Shown: positions 1-7,606 of the stretch, piece after piece
Position numbering within the stretch: position 1 is the first letter of the stretch
How the letters are laid out: every line of letters starts with the position of its first letter
Assembly: GCF_002300555.2 (NCBI RefSeq)
Contig: NZ_NTHN02000024.1
Span: forward strand, 1 to 64,000
DNA from: Alloyangia mangrovi
Lineage (GTDB): Bacteria > Pseudomonadota > Alphaproteobacteria > Rhodobacterales > Rhodobacteraceae
Reading direction: 5' to 3'
DNA length: 64,000 nucleotides
Translations under genes and position numbers: made by a program
The notes under the pieces: model-generated
Databases searched by the model: none
What the model was told of the DNA's origin: nothing
The model's input: only the letters and a program-made list of their open reading frames with translations

Positions 1-686
1 CCGCCCGCGATCTTGCCCGCGCCATCCGTGACCGGCGCTCGCGCCGCCGCCGGCAGGCCCGGCGCGGGTCCGAACTCGACATGCGGCGGATCCTGCGGGC
101 CTCGCTGGCGCGGGGTGGTGAGCCCCTGGACCTGCACCGCAGGGCCCGCCCGGAGCGTCCCATGCGCATCGTCGCACTCTGCGACGTGTCAGGCTCGATG
201 ACGGTCTATGCGCGGGTCTTCCTGGCCTTCATCAAGGGGTTGGTGGATGCCGACACCACGGCGGACGCCTACCTCTTCCACACCCGGCTGATGCGCATCA
301 CGCCCGCCCTGCGCGACCGCGACACGCTGCGCGCCGCCGGGCGGCTCAGCCTCATGGCCGAAGGTTTCGGCGGCGGCACCGACATCGGCGCCTCGCTCGG
401 AACCTTCGTCGAGGCCCATGCCGCCAAGGCGCTGTCGCGGCGGACGGTCGTTCTGATCCTTTCGGACGGGTATTGCACCGGCCGCCCCGAGGCGCTGGCC
501 GCGGCGCTGGCCCGCATCCGCCGCAGGGCGGGGCGGATCGTCTGGCTGAACCCGCTGCTCGGCTGGCAGGGCTACGCGCCGGTCGCCGTCGCGATCGCGG
601 CAGCGCTGCCCCATCTCGACGCGCATCTGCCCGCCAACACGATCGAGGCTCTGGCGGCGCTCGAACCTGAATTCGCAAGGCTCTGA
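1..686 (+). CDS. CoxE-like VWA-domain protein (5' end outside window)
   Basis: The frame is open from base 3, so the gene begins upstream of the window; about 227 codons are visible. The C-terminal half is a von Willebrand A domain: the MIDAS motif CDVSGSM lies at 180-200, followed by the metal-site threonine in GGGTDIG and the aspartate in ILSDG. Known of the family: CoxE-type VWA proteins work with a MoxR-type AAA+ ATPase (CoxD) to mature Mo-Cu CO dehydrogenase and related molybdenum hydroxylases. The next gene is an XdhC/CoxF protein, the usual coxD-coxE-coxF order, which supports this role (inference; the structural genes are not in the window). The stop is TGA at 684-686. Confidence 0.8.
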   Translation, partial: ARDLARAIRDRRSRRRRQARRGSELDMRRILRASLARGGEPLDLHRRARPERPMRIVALCDVSGSMTVYARVFLAFIKGLVDADTTADAYLFHTRLMRITPALRDRDTLRAAGRLSLMAEGFGGGTDIGASLGTFVEAHAAKALSRRTVVLILSDGYCTGRPEALAAALARIRRRAGRIVWLNPLLGWQGYAPVAVAIAAALPHLDAHLPANTIEALAALEPEFARL

Positions 687-715
687 CGAGGAGTCTGATT
701 AGGAAAGGGTCTCCG

Positions 716-1534
716 ATGGCCGATTTCGACATCTTCGACGTGATTGACCGGCAGCGCCGGGCGGGCCGGCCGTTCTGTGTCGCCACGGTGGTGCGCACCG
801 CGGATGTGACCTCTGCTAAGGCCGGGGCCAAGGCGGTGGTGACCGAGACCGGCGAGCTGCTTGGCCATCTCGGCGGCGCCTGCGTGAAGCGCGCAGTCTT
901 GGCGGCGGGGCAGGAGGCGATTTCCTGCGGCCAAACCCGGCTCATCCGGGTAAAACCCTCGGACAAGGTCGTGGCGCTGACCGATGCCGACGGGGCGCAG
1001 GTGTTCAAAAGCGGCTGCCCCTCGGGCGGCACGGTGGACCTGCTTCTCGAGCCCTACGAGTTGCCGCCGCTGCTGGTGATCTTCGGCGACACGCCGATCA
1101 GCCGCGCGCTGGCCTCGCATGCGGCGCTGGCGGGCTATCGGCTGGCCCTGCCCGAGGGTGCCGAAGGGCCCGGGAGCGCGACACGCTTTCCCGACGCCGA
1201 CCTCTCGGCGCTGCCGGTAGGGCCTCGGGATTTCGTCGTGGTCGCCAGCCAGGGCACGCAGGACCTTGCCTGCCTGCGCGCGGCGCTGGAGAGCCCGGCG
1301 GCCCGCATCGCCATGGTCGCCTCACGGCGCAAGGCCGAGGCGCTCTGCGCCAAGCTGGCCGATGCGGGCGTGGCGGCCGAGCGGATGGCCCGGCTGAAGT
1401 CCCCGGCGGGGCTCGACATTCGCGCCATCGATCCGCAGGAGATAGCACTTTCGGTGCTGGCCGAGATCATCCTGTGGCGCAACACCGACCGTACCCGTGC
1501 GCCTCGAGACGCGGAGCACGAGAGCCGGGCCTAG
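716..1534 (+). CDS. XdhC/CoxF family molybdenum-enzyme maturation protein
   Basis: A 272-residue protein of the XdhC family, which inserts or protects the molybdenum cofactor of xanthine dehydrogenase/CO dehydrogenase-type enzymes. The N-terminal XdhC_CoxI domain shows the pattern SAKAGAKAVV...GHLGGACVKRAV, and the C-terminal Rossmann-like XdhC domain has VVASQGTQDLACL and the family ending SPAGLDIRAIDPQEIALSVLAEI. It starts 29 bases after the CoxE-like gene with an AGGAAAGG ribosome-binding site, so the two are probably one operon. By position it corresponds best to CoxF; whether the client is a CO dehydrogenase or another molybdenum hydroxylase cannot be told here. Confidence 0.85.
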   Translation: MADFDIFDVIDRQRRAGRPFCVATVVRTADVTSAKAGAKAVVTETGELLGHLGGACVKRAVLAAGQEAISCGQTRLIRVKPSDKVVALTDADGAQVFKSGCPSGGTVDLLLEPYELPPLLVIFGDTPISRALASHAALAGYRLALPEGAEGPGSATRFPDADLSALPVGPRDFVVVASQGTQDLACLRAALESPAARIAMVASRRKAEALCAKLADAGVAAERMARLKSPAGLDIRAIDPQEIALSVLAEIILWRNTDRTRAPRDAEHESRA

Positions 1535-1581
1535 CCGGGCAACGGCGCGGAAAGGGTCATGGACGCGCTCGCCCCTTCGGC

Positions 1582-2649
1582 TCAGAGTTTCACCGGCTGT
1601 CCCGTGCGGATGCTCTCGTCCGCCGCGAGGCAGATGCCGAGCGAGGCGACGGCGTCGCTCATGTGGCGGGTCAGGTCAACGTCGCCCACGATGGCGCGGT
1701 AGAGGTAGTCCTGCTCGCGGTCGCAGAGCCCCTGGTGGTCCGGCTCGCCCTCCATGCTCAGCCATTCGTCCTCGCGCAGGAGTTCGCCATTCTCGCCGGT
1801 CTCGGCATGGTGGACACGCAGGCGCGAGGTCTGGGTGTGCGAGTTGATGTCCGCCGAGCCGGTCTTTTCCTCCATGACGATCGACACGGCGCCGTTCGGC
1901 GACATGACGTCCTTCACGAAATAGGCAGCCTCCGAGATCATCGGCCCCCAGCCGGCTTCGTACCAGCCGACGCTGCCGTCGTCGAAGAGCACCTGGAACT
2001 GGCCGTAGTTGTACATGCCCTCTTTCAGCCCCTTGGCGAAGGGCACGCCCATGCCGCGCACCTCGACCGGCTTGCCGTCGGTGATCTGGCACATGACATC
2101 GACGTAGTGCACGCCGCAGTCGACGATGGGCGAGGTGGTCTTGAGGATCTCCTGGTGGATCTTCCAGGCGGTGCCGCTCGACTGCTGGTTGAGGTTCATG
2201 CGGAAAGCGTAGGGGCCGCCTAGGTCGCGCGCCTCGGAGATCAGGCGCATCCACGAGGGGTGGTGGCGCAGGATGTAGCCGACGACCAGCTTGCTTCCGT
2301 GCGCCTTGGCGGCGGCGACGACGCGCTCGGCATCGGCGACATTGGCGGCGAGCGGCTTTTCCACGAAGACATGCGCGCCGGCCTCGATGGCGGTGATGGC
2401 GTAATCGGCATGGGTGTCGGTATGGGTGGCGATCGAGACCACGTCGGGCTTCAGCTCGGCCAGCGCCGTCTCGAAGTCATGGTGCAGCGGGTAGTGCGCA
2501 AGCTCCTTTGGCAGATCGCGTTTCGAGCGGTTCACCAAGCCGATGATCTCGAAGCCGGGGTGGGCATGGTAGGCGAGGGCGTGGCTCTGTCCCATCTGGC
2601 CAAGGCCCACGACCATGACGGAGAGTTTCTTGCTGGCGAGATCGGTCAT
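1582..2649 (-). CDS. Gfo/Idh/MocA family oxidoreductase (first copy)
   Basis: A 355-residue NAD(P)-dependent sugar/inositol dehydrogenase-type protein. The N-terminal Rossmann fold has VVGLGQMGQSH, followed by the family's EKP motif (VFVEKPLAAN), where the lysine is catalytic, and a C-terminal alpha/beta domain with the IVDCGVHYVDVMC histidine region. It lies 74 bases downstream of the GMC flavoprotein on the same strand, most likely the second gene of that operon. Gfo/Idh enzymes act on free or glycosidic sugars, often by oxidising or reducing C3. Paired with a GMC oxidase and TIM-barrel proteins, a role in 3-oxo-sugar formation or reduction is plausible (inference). Substrate unknown. Confidence 0.85.
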   Translation of the reverse strand: MTDLASKKLSVMVVGLGQMGQSHALAYHAHPGFEIIGLVNRSKRDLPKELAHYPLHHDFETALAELKPDVVSIATHTDTHADYAITAIEAGAHVFVEKPLAANVADAERVVAAAKAHGSKLVVGYILRHHPSWMRLISEARDLGGPYAFRMNLNQQSSGTAWKIHQEILKTTSPIVDCGVHYVDVMCQITDGKPVEVRGMGVPFAKGLKEGMYNYGQFQVLFDDGSVGWYEAGWGPMISEAAYFVKDVMSPNGAVSIVMEEKTGSADINSHTQTSRLRVHHAETGENGELLREDEWLSMEGEPDHQGLCDREQDYLYRAIVGDVDLTRHMSDAVASLGICLAADESIRTGQPVKL

Positions 2650-2723
2650 CGGGTCTGTCGTCTTTCTTGCTGGGCGGCAGGGCGCGCCGCACCCGCGTAT
2701 GCAGGGCGGCGCGTCAAGGTGGG

Positions 2724-4229
2724 TCAGGCGTCGGCTTTGGCCACGGCGCGGCGCGCTTCGGCGATCTTCTGCGCGCCGATGCTGGCCAGCGCCACGATGA
2801 AGGGCGTGGGGTTGGTGGCGGTCACCGTGGGAATGATGCCGTTGCCCGCGACATGCAGGTTTTCGAAGCCCCAGACCCGGCTGTAGCGGTCGCAGACGCT
2901 GGTGCCGTCATCCGTCTCGCCCATGCGCATGGTGCCCTGGTAGTGCAGCGAGTTGCCGGTAGGGATGCGGACCGTGGCGAAGCCGTCGAGCAGCCTGCCC
3001 AGCGTGGTGCCGATCTTCTCGGCCATCGCCTTGCCCATCTCGATGCGCTTTTCGTCGACCTCGCTGACTGGCGCGTGGATCGAGAAGCTGGGCAGGCCCT
3101 TCCAGTCGAGATTGTCCTCGTCGAAGATGATCCGGTTCTCGGGGCGGGGATCGGCGGCGACGAAGAGTCCCATGCCGACCAGCGTGCCCTCTATTTCCTC
3201 GGGGAAGGGAAATTTGGCCGGGTCATTGCCGTGGATGGTGACCGAGAAGGGGAAGTCCTCGGCGTCGACGCGCGGGATCCAGGACATCGAGGTGAGCGGA
3301 CCTTCGATGTCGGTGATGAAGAAGCGGTTGATCAGGTAGTGATCGTTGATGCCGCGCCCCAGCGCCTCGGGGCGGATGCCCGATCCAAAAAGCAGCTGCG
3401 GCCCGTGCAGCGAGTCCGCCGCCACGACCACGGTGCCCGCCTCGACCCGCCAGGTCTCGCCGCTGGTCATGCTGACCAACTCGACGCCGGTGGCGATGCC
3501 GTTCTCGTGCAGGATGCGGCGGCAGGCGGTCTCGGGAAGGATGCGGAACATCTCCTCGGGCTCGTTCACCATCTCGCCGAGGATGTGGTCGGTGCCATGG
3601 GTTATGACGCCCTCTTCGGTCACCGTGTAAGCCAGCGGCATGGGCTGCACCTTGCGGTCTTCGGGGCGCCCGGGGTTGAACACCTCGCCGAGCCGGCGGC
3701 GCATTTCCTCGGAGCCCTTGCAGCCGGGGAAGGGGTGCTTGTTCGAGCCCAGAAGTTCGTCGGCCAACTGCAGCGCGGCTTCCATCTCGGCCTCGTCGAT
3801 GAAGGGCACGCGCTCGGACTTCGAGGGATGCGGGCAGCCCGAGGTCCATTGCACGCCCATGCCGCCGACCGAAGCTGCGGCGAAGCCGGCAAAGGCGGTC
3901 TCGTCGGGCGTGTCGGTATTGGCGAAGAAGAGGCCCGGACGGCGCTGCAGCGAGGCGTCGTGCTTGCCGGCCTTGCGGGCCTCCCATTCGTCGCGGGTCA
4001 TCGGCGCGTAGGAGATGCCGCGCTTCGGTCCCTGCGCGAGGAGCTGTGCCTCGGTGCGGGCGGCGTCGGGCAGGTTGTCGAGATGCTTGCCGATCTCGGG
4101 CGTGGCCTTGGGACCCGCCTCGACCATGAGGATGCGCGCGTCGGGCCAGTCGCGGCGGATGATCCGCGCGTAGGTGGACCCGGTCGGGCCACTGCCCACG
4201 ATGACGACATCGGCGGCTCGGGTGGTCAT
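2724..4229 (-). CDS. GMC-family FAD oxidoreductase (pyranose/glycoside-oxidase-like)
   Basis: A 501-residue flavoprotein. It starts with the FAD-binding dinucleotide motif VIVGSGPTGSTYA and an acidic strand end MVEAGP. It ends with the GMC C-terminal signature: LHYQGTMRMG and VAGNGIIPTVTATNPTP, with the catalytic His at about 429 and Asn at about 473. The short length and this ending resemble pyranose 2-oxidase and bacterial glycoside/C-glycoside 3-oxidases more than choline dehydrogenase (recognition by eye). No signal peptide is seen, so it is probably cytoplasmic. It heads a leftward operon with a Gfo/Idh dehydrogenase and is divergent from a TIM-barrel protein. Predicted role: oxidation of a sugar ring hydroxyl to a keto group (inference). 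Confidence 0.85.
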   Translation of the reverse strand: MTTRAADVVIVGSGPTGSTYARIIRRDWPDARILMVEAGPKATPEIGKHLDNLPDAARTEAQLLAQGPKRGISYAPMTRDEWEARKAGKHDASLQRRPGLFFANTDTPDETAFAGFAAASVGGMGVQWTSGCPHPSKSERVPFIDEAEMEAALQLADELLGSNKHPFPGCKGSEEMRRRLGEVFNPGRPEDRKVQPMPLAYTVTEEGVITHGTDHILGEMVNEPEEMFRILPETACRRILHENGIATGVELVSMTSGETWRVEAGTVVVAADSLHGPQLLFGSGIRPEALGRGINDHYLINRFFITDIEGPLTSMSWIPRVDAEDFPFSVTIHGNDPAKFPFPEEIEGTLVGMGLFVAADPRPENRIIFDEDNLDWKGLPSFSIHAPVSEVDEKRIEMGKAMAEKIGTTLGRLLDGFATVRIPTGNSLHYQGTMRMGETDDGTSVCDRYSRVWGFENLHVAGNGIIPTVTATNPTPFIVALASIGAQKIAEARRAVAKADA

Positions 4230-4270
4230 GGTCGGAACTCCAGGTGGACGTGATGTGGGCGTGGACTGAC

Positions 4271-4283
4271 GTAAATTCTTTTC
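4271..4283 (-). promoter_or_regulatory. Operator-like 13-mer A1 (RpiR-type regulon)
   Basis: On the minus strand this reads GAAAAGAATTTAC, a variant of the GAAAATNAWTTNC element found twice in each of four divergent promoter regions of the sugar locus. It lies 42 bases upstream of the GMC start and 63 bases from A2 (six helical turns). Confidence 0.5.
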
Positions 4284-4333
4284 ACTTTAAGCCGCATGAA
4301 CGCCGGTGAATGCTGCAAAGTCAATAAGGTTGT

Positions 4334-4346
4334 GTAAAATATTTTC
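4334..4346 (-). promoter_or_regulatory. Operator-like 13-mer A2 (RpiR-type regulon)
   Basis: Minus strand GAAAATATTTTAC; the core AAAATATTTT is a perfect palindrome. It lies 79 bases upstream of the TIM-barrel gene at 4425. On the minus strand a TTGACT -35-like hexamer (4324-4319) sits between A1 and A2, so binding here could block the GMC promoter. Confidence 0.55.
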
Positions 4347-4424
4347 GGATGTTAGCGTCCCGTGGAAGCCAGCCGCCACTTGCTGCGCGGCGCCTCCGTT
4401 CCCACGTGAAAACAAGGATTTGCC

Positions 4425-5330
4425 ATGCAATTCGGCGTCAGTTCCTACAGTTTCCAGCCGCTCCTGCGGCGTCAGGAGATCACCCTCGAAGGGGTGTTCG
4501 AGCAGATCGCGGCCTCGGGCGGAACCCATATGGAATTGGCCACTCTGACCATCGGCCAGGGCCTCGAGACCATGCTGGAGTACGAGCTCTATGAGGACGC
4601 CGAAACCCGGGCGCGGCTCGAGGCGGCTGGCGCGAATTCGGGCATTGCACTGTCGGGCCTCTGCATCCCGGCAAGCTTCATTGATGAAGACGCGGCCACG
4701 CGCCGGGCGCAGATCGACCGGGCCAAGCGCTACGTCGATCTCTGCGCCGACATGGGGGTGGGGTTCCTGCGCACCGACGTCGTCCCCTGGGCGCTGCGGC
4801 CTGAGACCTACGCGCAGGTCGAGGCGCTCTTCCCGGTGATCACCGAAGCCTGTCTGGAACTGGCCGAGCACGCGGCGACCCGGGGCGTGGTGACAAGCAT
4901 CGAGAACCATGGCTTCCTGATGAACTCGAGCGAGCGCTGTCGCCGCCTCGTGCACGCGGTGGGCAGCCCGAACTTCCGCATGACGCTGGATGTCGGCAAT
5001 TTCCTCTGTGTCGACGAGGACCCGCTGATGGCGACGCGCAACTGCCTCGATATCGCCAGCTTCGTGCACCTGAAGGATTTCCTGCTGCGCAAACGCTATC
5101 CGGGGCCGGGCTGGCTCGAGACGCTGGGCGGGCGGCACATCGTCGGCACGGTCTTCGGTTTCGGCGACTTGGAGACGCGGGAGATTGTCCGGGCCATCGT
5201 GGGCGCGGGATTCGACGGCTACGTTTCGCTGGAGTTCGAGGGCAACGAGCCGACGCTCATGGGCTGCGACACCGGCCTTGGCAACGTCATCCGGATCTTC
5301 GACGAGGTGAAGGCCGAGCTGGTCGCCTGA
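4425..5330 (+). CDS. Sugar phosphate isomerase/epimerase-type TIM-barrel protein (first copy)
   Basis: A 301-residue xylose-isomerase-like TIM barrel (AP-endonuclease 2 superfamily). It shows the metal ligands typical of the fold: Glu in TSIENHG, Asp in TLDVGNF, His in FVHLKDF and Glu in VSLEFEGNE. Family members include 3-epimerases, 2-keto-myo-inositol dehydratase-type enzymes and the recently recognised 3-oxo-glycoside lyases/hydrolases. The gene is divergent from a GMC oxidase across a region with two regulon operators, so it probably acts on the product of the sugar oxidation step (inference). A paralogous protein is encoded convergently at 5400-6230. The exact reaction cannot be assigned from sequence. 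Confidence 0.85.
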   Translation: MQFGVSSYSFQPLLRRQEITLEGVFEQIAASGGTHMELATLTIGQGLETMLEYELYEDAETRARLEAAGANSGIALSGLCIPASFIDEDAATRRAQIDRAKRYVDLCADMGVGFLRTDVVPWALRPETYAQVEALFPVITEACLELAEHAATRGVVTSIENHGFLMNSSERCRRLVHAVGSPNFRMTLDVGNFLCVDEDPLMATRNCLDIASFVHLKDFLLRKRYPGPGWLETLGGRHIVGTVFGFGDLETREIVRAIVGAGFDGYVSLEFEGNEPTLMGCDTGLGNVIRIFDEVKAELVA

Positions 5331-5350
5331 GCACGGGAGCCGCTAGGCAA

Positions 5351-5383
5351 AAGGGGCGCGCCGGTTGTCCCGGCGGGCCCCTT
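5351..5383. terminator. Bidirectional hairpin between convergent TIM-barrel genes
   Basis: Fourteen-base arms (5351-5364 and 5370-5383) pair with a single mismatch around a 5-base loop; A-rich on the left and T-containing on the right. It lies between two convergent gene ends. Confidence 0.6.
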
Positions 5384-5399
5384 CCTGTTGCGTGGGTCC

Positions 5400-6230
5400 T
5401 CAGAGGACGCGCAGCGCCTCTACCCGCGCCCGGATCTCTGCGAGTCGCGCGCGGCCACCGCCGGGCACCTCGACCGAGGCCCACCCGCTGTAGCCGATCC
5501 CGCGCAGCGCCGCGTTCACTGCGGGCCAGTCGCAATCGCCCTCGCCAAGCTCGATGTCGAAGCCTTTCCACGGCCCCTCGGCATCCATCTTGCTGCGGCT
5601 GTATTCCTTGAGATCGACCCGGCAGATGCGCTCGCCCAGCACCTCGATCCAGTCGGTCGGATAGCCGTTGCGGAGGATATTGCCGATGTCGAGATACCAG
5701 CCCAACAGCGGGTGGTCGAAATGGTCGAGAAAGGCCGCGGCCTCGAGCGGGCTGAGCAGGAAGTTGTTCCAGACGTTCTCGATGGCGATGCGCACGCCGG
5801 TACGCTCGGCATGGGGCAGCAGCTGCTCGACGCCGGCGATGGCCCGGTCCCAGGCGGCGGCATAGCTGACCTCGGGGCTGACTACGCCGGGCACCAGCAG
5901 CACGGTTTCCGCACCGATGGTCCGCGCGGTCTCCAGCGCCGCGACCATCCCATTTACGCCCGCGGCGCGGGTCTCGGCGTCGGGCGAGGAGAGCGGGTGG
6001 CTCCAGTGGCGCGCGTTGATCACCCCGGGCAGGGCGACGCCGCTGGCCGTGCTGGCGGCGATCAGGTCGTCCAGCGGCATGTCCGTCGGGGCGTCGATCT
6101 CGACCCCGTCGTAACCCAGCTCGGCGAGCATGGCCAAGGTCTCGGCGATGTTCAGCTCTGGGGCTTCGATCATGCTCCACTTGAGGCTGATCCGGGCGAA
6201 GGGAAGCGGGCTGGTGGGCGGTTTGGTCAT
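5400..6230 (-). CDS. Sugar phosphate isomerase/epimerase-type TIM-barrel protein (second copy)
   Basis: I start this at ATG 6230 (MTKPPTSPLPFARISLKWSMI): the frame is open further upstream, but the extension is low-complexity and would run through the operator region. The result is 276 residues. It is an AP-endonuclease-2/xylose-isomerase-like barrel with putative metal ligands in IAIENVWN, YLDIGN, VDLKEY and ASVEVPGG. It is divergent from ridA-nagB across a region with two regulon operators and is clearly a different family member from the 4425 gene. Probable role: isomerase, epimerase or keto-sugar lyase in the same pathway (inference). Confidence 0.82.
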   Translation of the reverse strand: MTKPPTSPLPFARISLKWSMIEAPELNIAETLAMLAELGYDGVEIDAPTDMPLDDLIAASTASGVALPGVINARHWSHPLSSPDAETRAAGVNGMVAALETARTIGAETVLLVPGVVSPEVSYAAAWDRAIAGVEQLLPHAERTGVRIAIENVWNNFLLSPLEAAAFLDHFDHPLLGWYLDIGNILRNGYPTDWIEVLGERICRVDLKEYSRSKMDAEGPWKGFDIELGEGDCDWPAVNAALRGIGYSGWASVEVPGGGRARLAEIRARVEALRVL

Positions 6231-6293
6231 CGAACGGCTCGGTCCTTGTGTCATGCGCCGGGACGGGAGGGCGCGTGTCTTTGTGCGGAGAGT

Positions 6294-6306
6294 GGAAATT
6301 TCTTTC
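6294..6306 (-). promoter_or_regulatory. Operator-like 13-mer B1 (RpiR-type regulon)
   Basis: Minus strand GAAAGAAATTTCC, the most degenerate of the eight sites. It lies 64 bases upstream of the TIM-barrel start at 6230 and 75 bases from B2. Confidence 0.45.
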
Positions 6307-6309
6307 ATC

Positions 6310-6323
6310 AATTTGCGCAAATT
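6310..6323. promoter_or_regulatory. Perfect 14-bp palindrome AATTTGCGCAAATT
   Basis: A perfect inverted repeat in the divergent region between the second TIM-barrel gene and ridA, only 3 bases from site B1. It could be a second-regulator operator or an extension of the RpiR-type site. No identical copy is seen at the other three promoters. Confidence 0.4.
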
Positions 6324-6368
6324 CCGAGGAATCTATTGCCTAACTTCGCCGATCACGCCAGAAAAAAA

Positions 6369-6381
6369 GAAAATCAATTTC
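6369..6381 (+). promoter_or_regulatory. Operator-like 13-mer B2 (RpiR-type regulon)
   Basis: GAAAATCAATTTC, a near-perfect palindrome ending 14 bases before the ridA start and just upstream of its GGAG ribosome-binding site, where binding would block transcription. Confidence 0.55.
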
Positions 6382-6395
6382 TTGGAGCCCCTGCC

Positions 6396-6794
6396 ATGAC
6401 CATTCCCGGTATCCAACGCCTCGACGCCGCCGACACCCAGGCCGGCGGCCAGGAGCGCCCCTTTTCCAAGGCCGTGCGCGCCGGGGATTTCGTCTTCGTC
6501 TCGGGGCAGGTGCCGACGCGCGACGGCGAGGTGGTCGTGGGCAATATCGCCGTGCAGACCGAAGTAGTGATCGAGAACATCAAGGAAGTGCTGGCGCTGG
6601 CGGGCTGCGGGCTCGAGCACGTGGTGAAGGTGGGGGTCTGGCTCGATGACGCGCGCGATTTCTCGTCGTTCAACGCCGTCTTCAAGAAGCACTTCAGCAT
6701 CCACCCGCCCGCGCGTTCGACCGTGGAGTCGCCGCTGATGGTCGACGCCAAGGTCGAGATGGACGTGATCGCCTACAACCCGCTGAAGGGCTGA
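6396..6794 (+). CDS. RidA family enamine/imine deaminase
   Basis: A 132-residue Rid-family protein. I chose ATG 6396, with GGAG eight bases upstream, rather than the much longer open frame, because the protein then matches family length. It has the family motifs FVSGQVP, the conserved mid-region VVIENIKEVLALAGC and the C-terminal PARSTVESPLMVDAKVEMDVIAY, with the conserved Arg that binds the carboxylate of the substrate. RidA proteins hydrolyse reactive enamines/imines made by PLP enzymes. The gene is immediately followed by nagB, so it may handle an imine from amino-sugar deamination or from the PLP enzyme encoded at 12689 (inference). Confidence 0.85.
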   Translation: MTIPGIQRLDAADTQAGGQERPFSKAVRAGDFVFVSGQVPTRDGEVVVGNIAVQTEVVIENIKEVLALAGCGLEHVVKVGVWLDDARDFSSFNAVFKKHFSIHPPARSTVESPLMVDAKVEMDVIAYNPLKG

Positions 6795-6800
6795 TCCGCG

Positions 6801-7562
6801 GTGAAGATCCTGATCCTTGGGGATGCGGCGGCGGCGGCGGCGCGCGCGGCCGAGATCATCGCCGCGCAGGTCACCGCCAAGCCCGCCTCGGTGCTGGGCC
6901 TCGCGACGGGCGGGACGATGGAGGCGGTCTATGAACAGCTGATCGCGTTGCACCGCGCGGGCAGCGCCTCCTTTGCCGGTGCGCAGAGCTTCAACCTCGA
7001 CGAATATGTGGGGCTTTCGGGGGATCACCCCTGCTCCTATCGCCGCTACATGGCCGAGAAGCTCTTCGACCAGATCGATATCGCGCCCGGGTCCGCGCAT
7101 CTGCCCATGGGCGAGGTGGCGGACCCAGAGGCCGAGGCCGCGCGCTACGAGGCCGCCATCGCTGCGGCGGGTGATATTGACCTGCAGCTTCTCGGGCTGG
7201 GGCTGAACGGGCACATCGGCTTTAACGAGCCGACCTCGAGCCTCAGCTCTATCACCCGGCTGAAGACGCTGGAGCGCTCCACACGCGAGGCCAACAGCCG
7301 CTATTTCCCGGAGGGCGAGGAGCCGCCGCGGCTGGCGATCACCATGGGCATCGGCACGATCATGCGGGCGCGCGAGGTGCTGTTGGTCGCGACCGGCACG
7401 GCCAAGGCGCGGGCGGTGGCGCAGGTCATCGAGGGGCCGGTTTCGGCGCGATGGCCGGGCAGCGTGCTGCAGATGCACCGCCATGCGACGCTGGTGCTCG
7501 ACCGGGCTGCGGCGAGCGAGCTGGAGCTTTTCGACTATTACCTCGACGTGCACCCCGAGTGA
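6801..7562 (+). CDS. nagB: Glucosamine-6-phosphate deaminase
   Basis: A 253-residue NagB with GTG start 6801, six bases after the ridA stop. It converts glucosamine 6-phosphate to fructose 6-phosphate and ammonia. Visible motifs are GLATGGTMEAVYEQL (phosphate loop), FNLDEYVGLSGDHPCSYRRYM (catalytic Asp region) and LGLGLNGHIGFNEP (catalytic His/Glu loop). It is slightly shorter than the E. coli enzyme and lacks an obvious C-terminal extension. With nagA and the ROK kinase at 19680-21736 it completes GlcNAc to fructose-6-P, although the genes sit in separate operons of the same locus. Confidence 0.93.
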   Translation: MKILILGDAAAAAARAAEIIAAQVTAKPASVLGLATGGTMEAVYEQLIALHRAGSASFAGAQSFNLDEYVGLSGDHPCSYRRYMAEKLFDQIDIAPGSAHLPMGEVADPEAEAARYEAAIAAAGDIDLQLLGLGLNGHIGFNEPTSSLSSITRLKTLERSTREANSRYFPEGEEPPRLAITMGIGTIMRAREVLLVATGTAKARAVAQVIEGPVSARWPGSVLQMHRHATLVLDRAAASELELFDYYLDVHPE

Positions 7563-7584
7563 GCGGAGCGCCGGTCGAGGTGAT

Positions 7585-7606
7585 AGGGCGGTCCTAGGGC
7601 CGCCCT
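7585..7606. terminator. Hairpin between nagB and cutC
   Basis: Seven-base arms AGGGCGG/CCGCCCT at 7585-7591 and 7600-7606, followed by TTC. It overlaps the cutC stop codon and lies between convergent genes. No strong U-tract. Confidence 0.4.
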
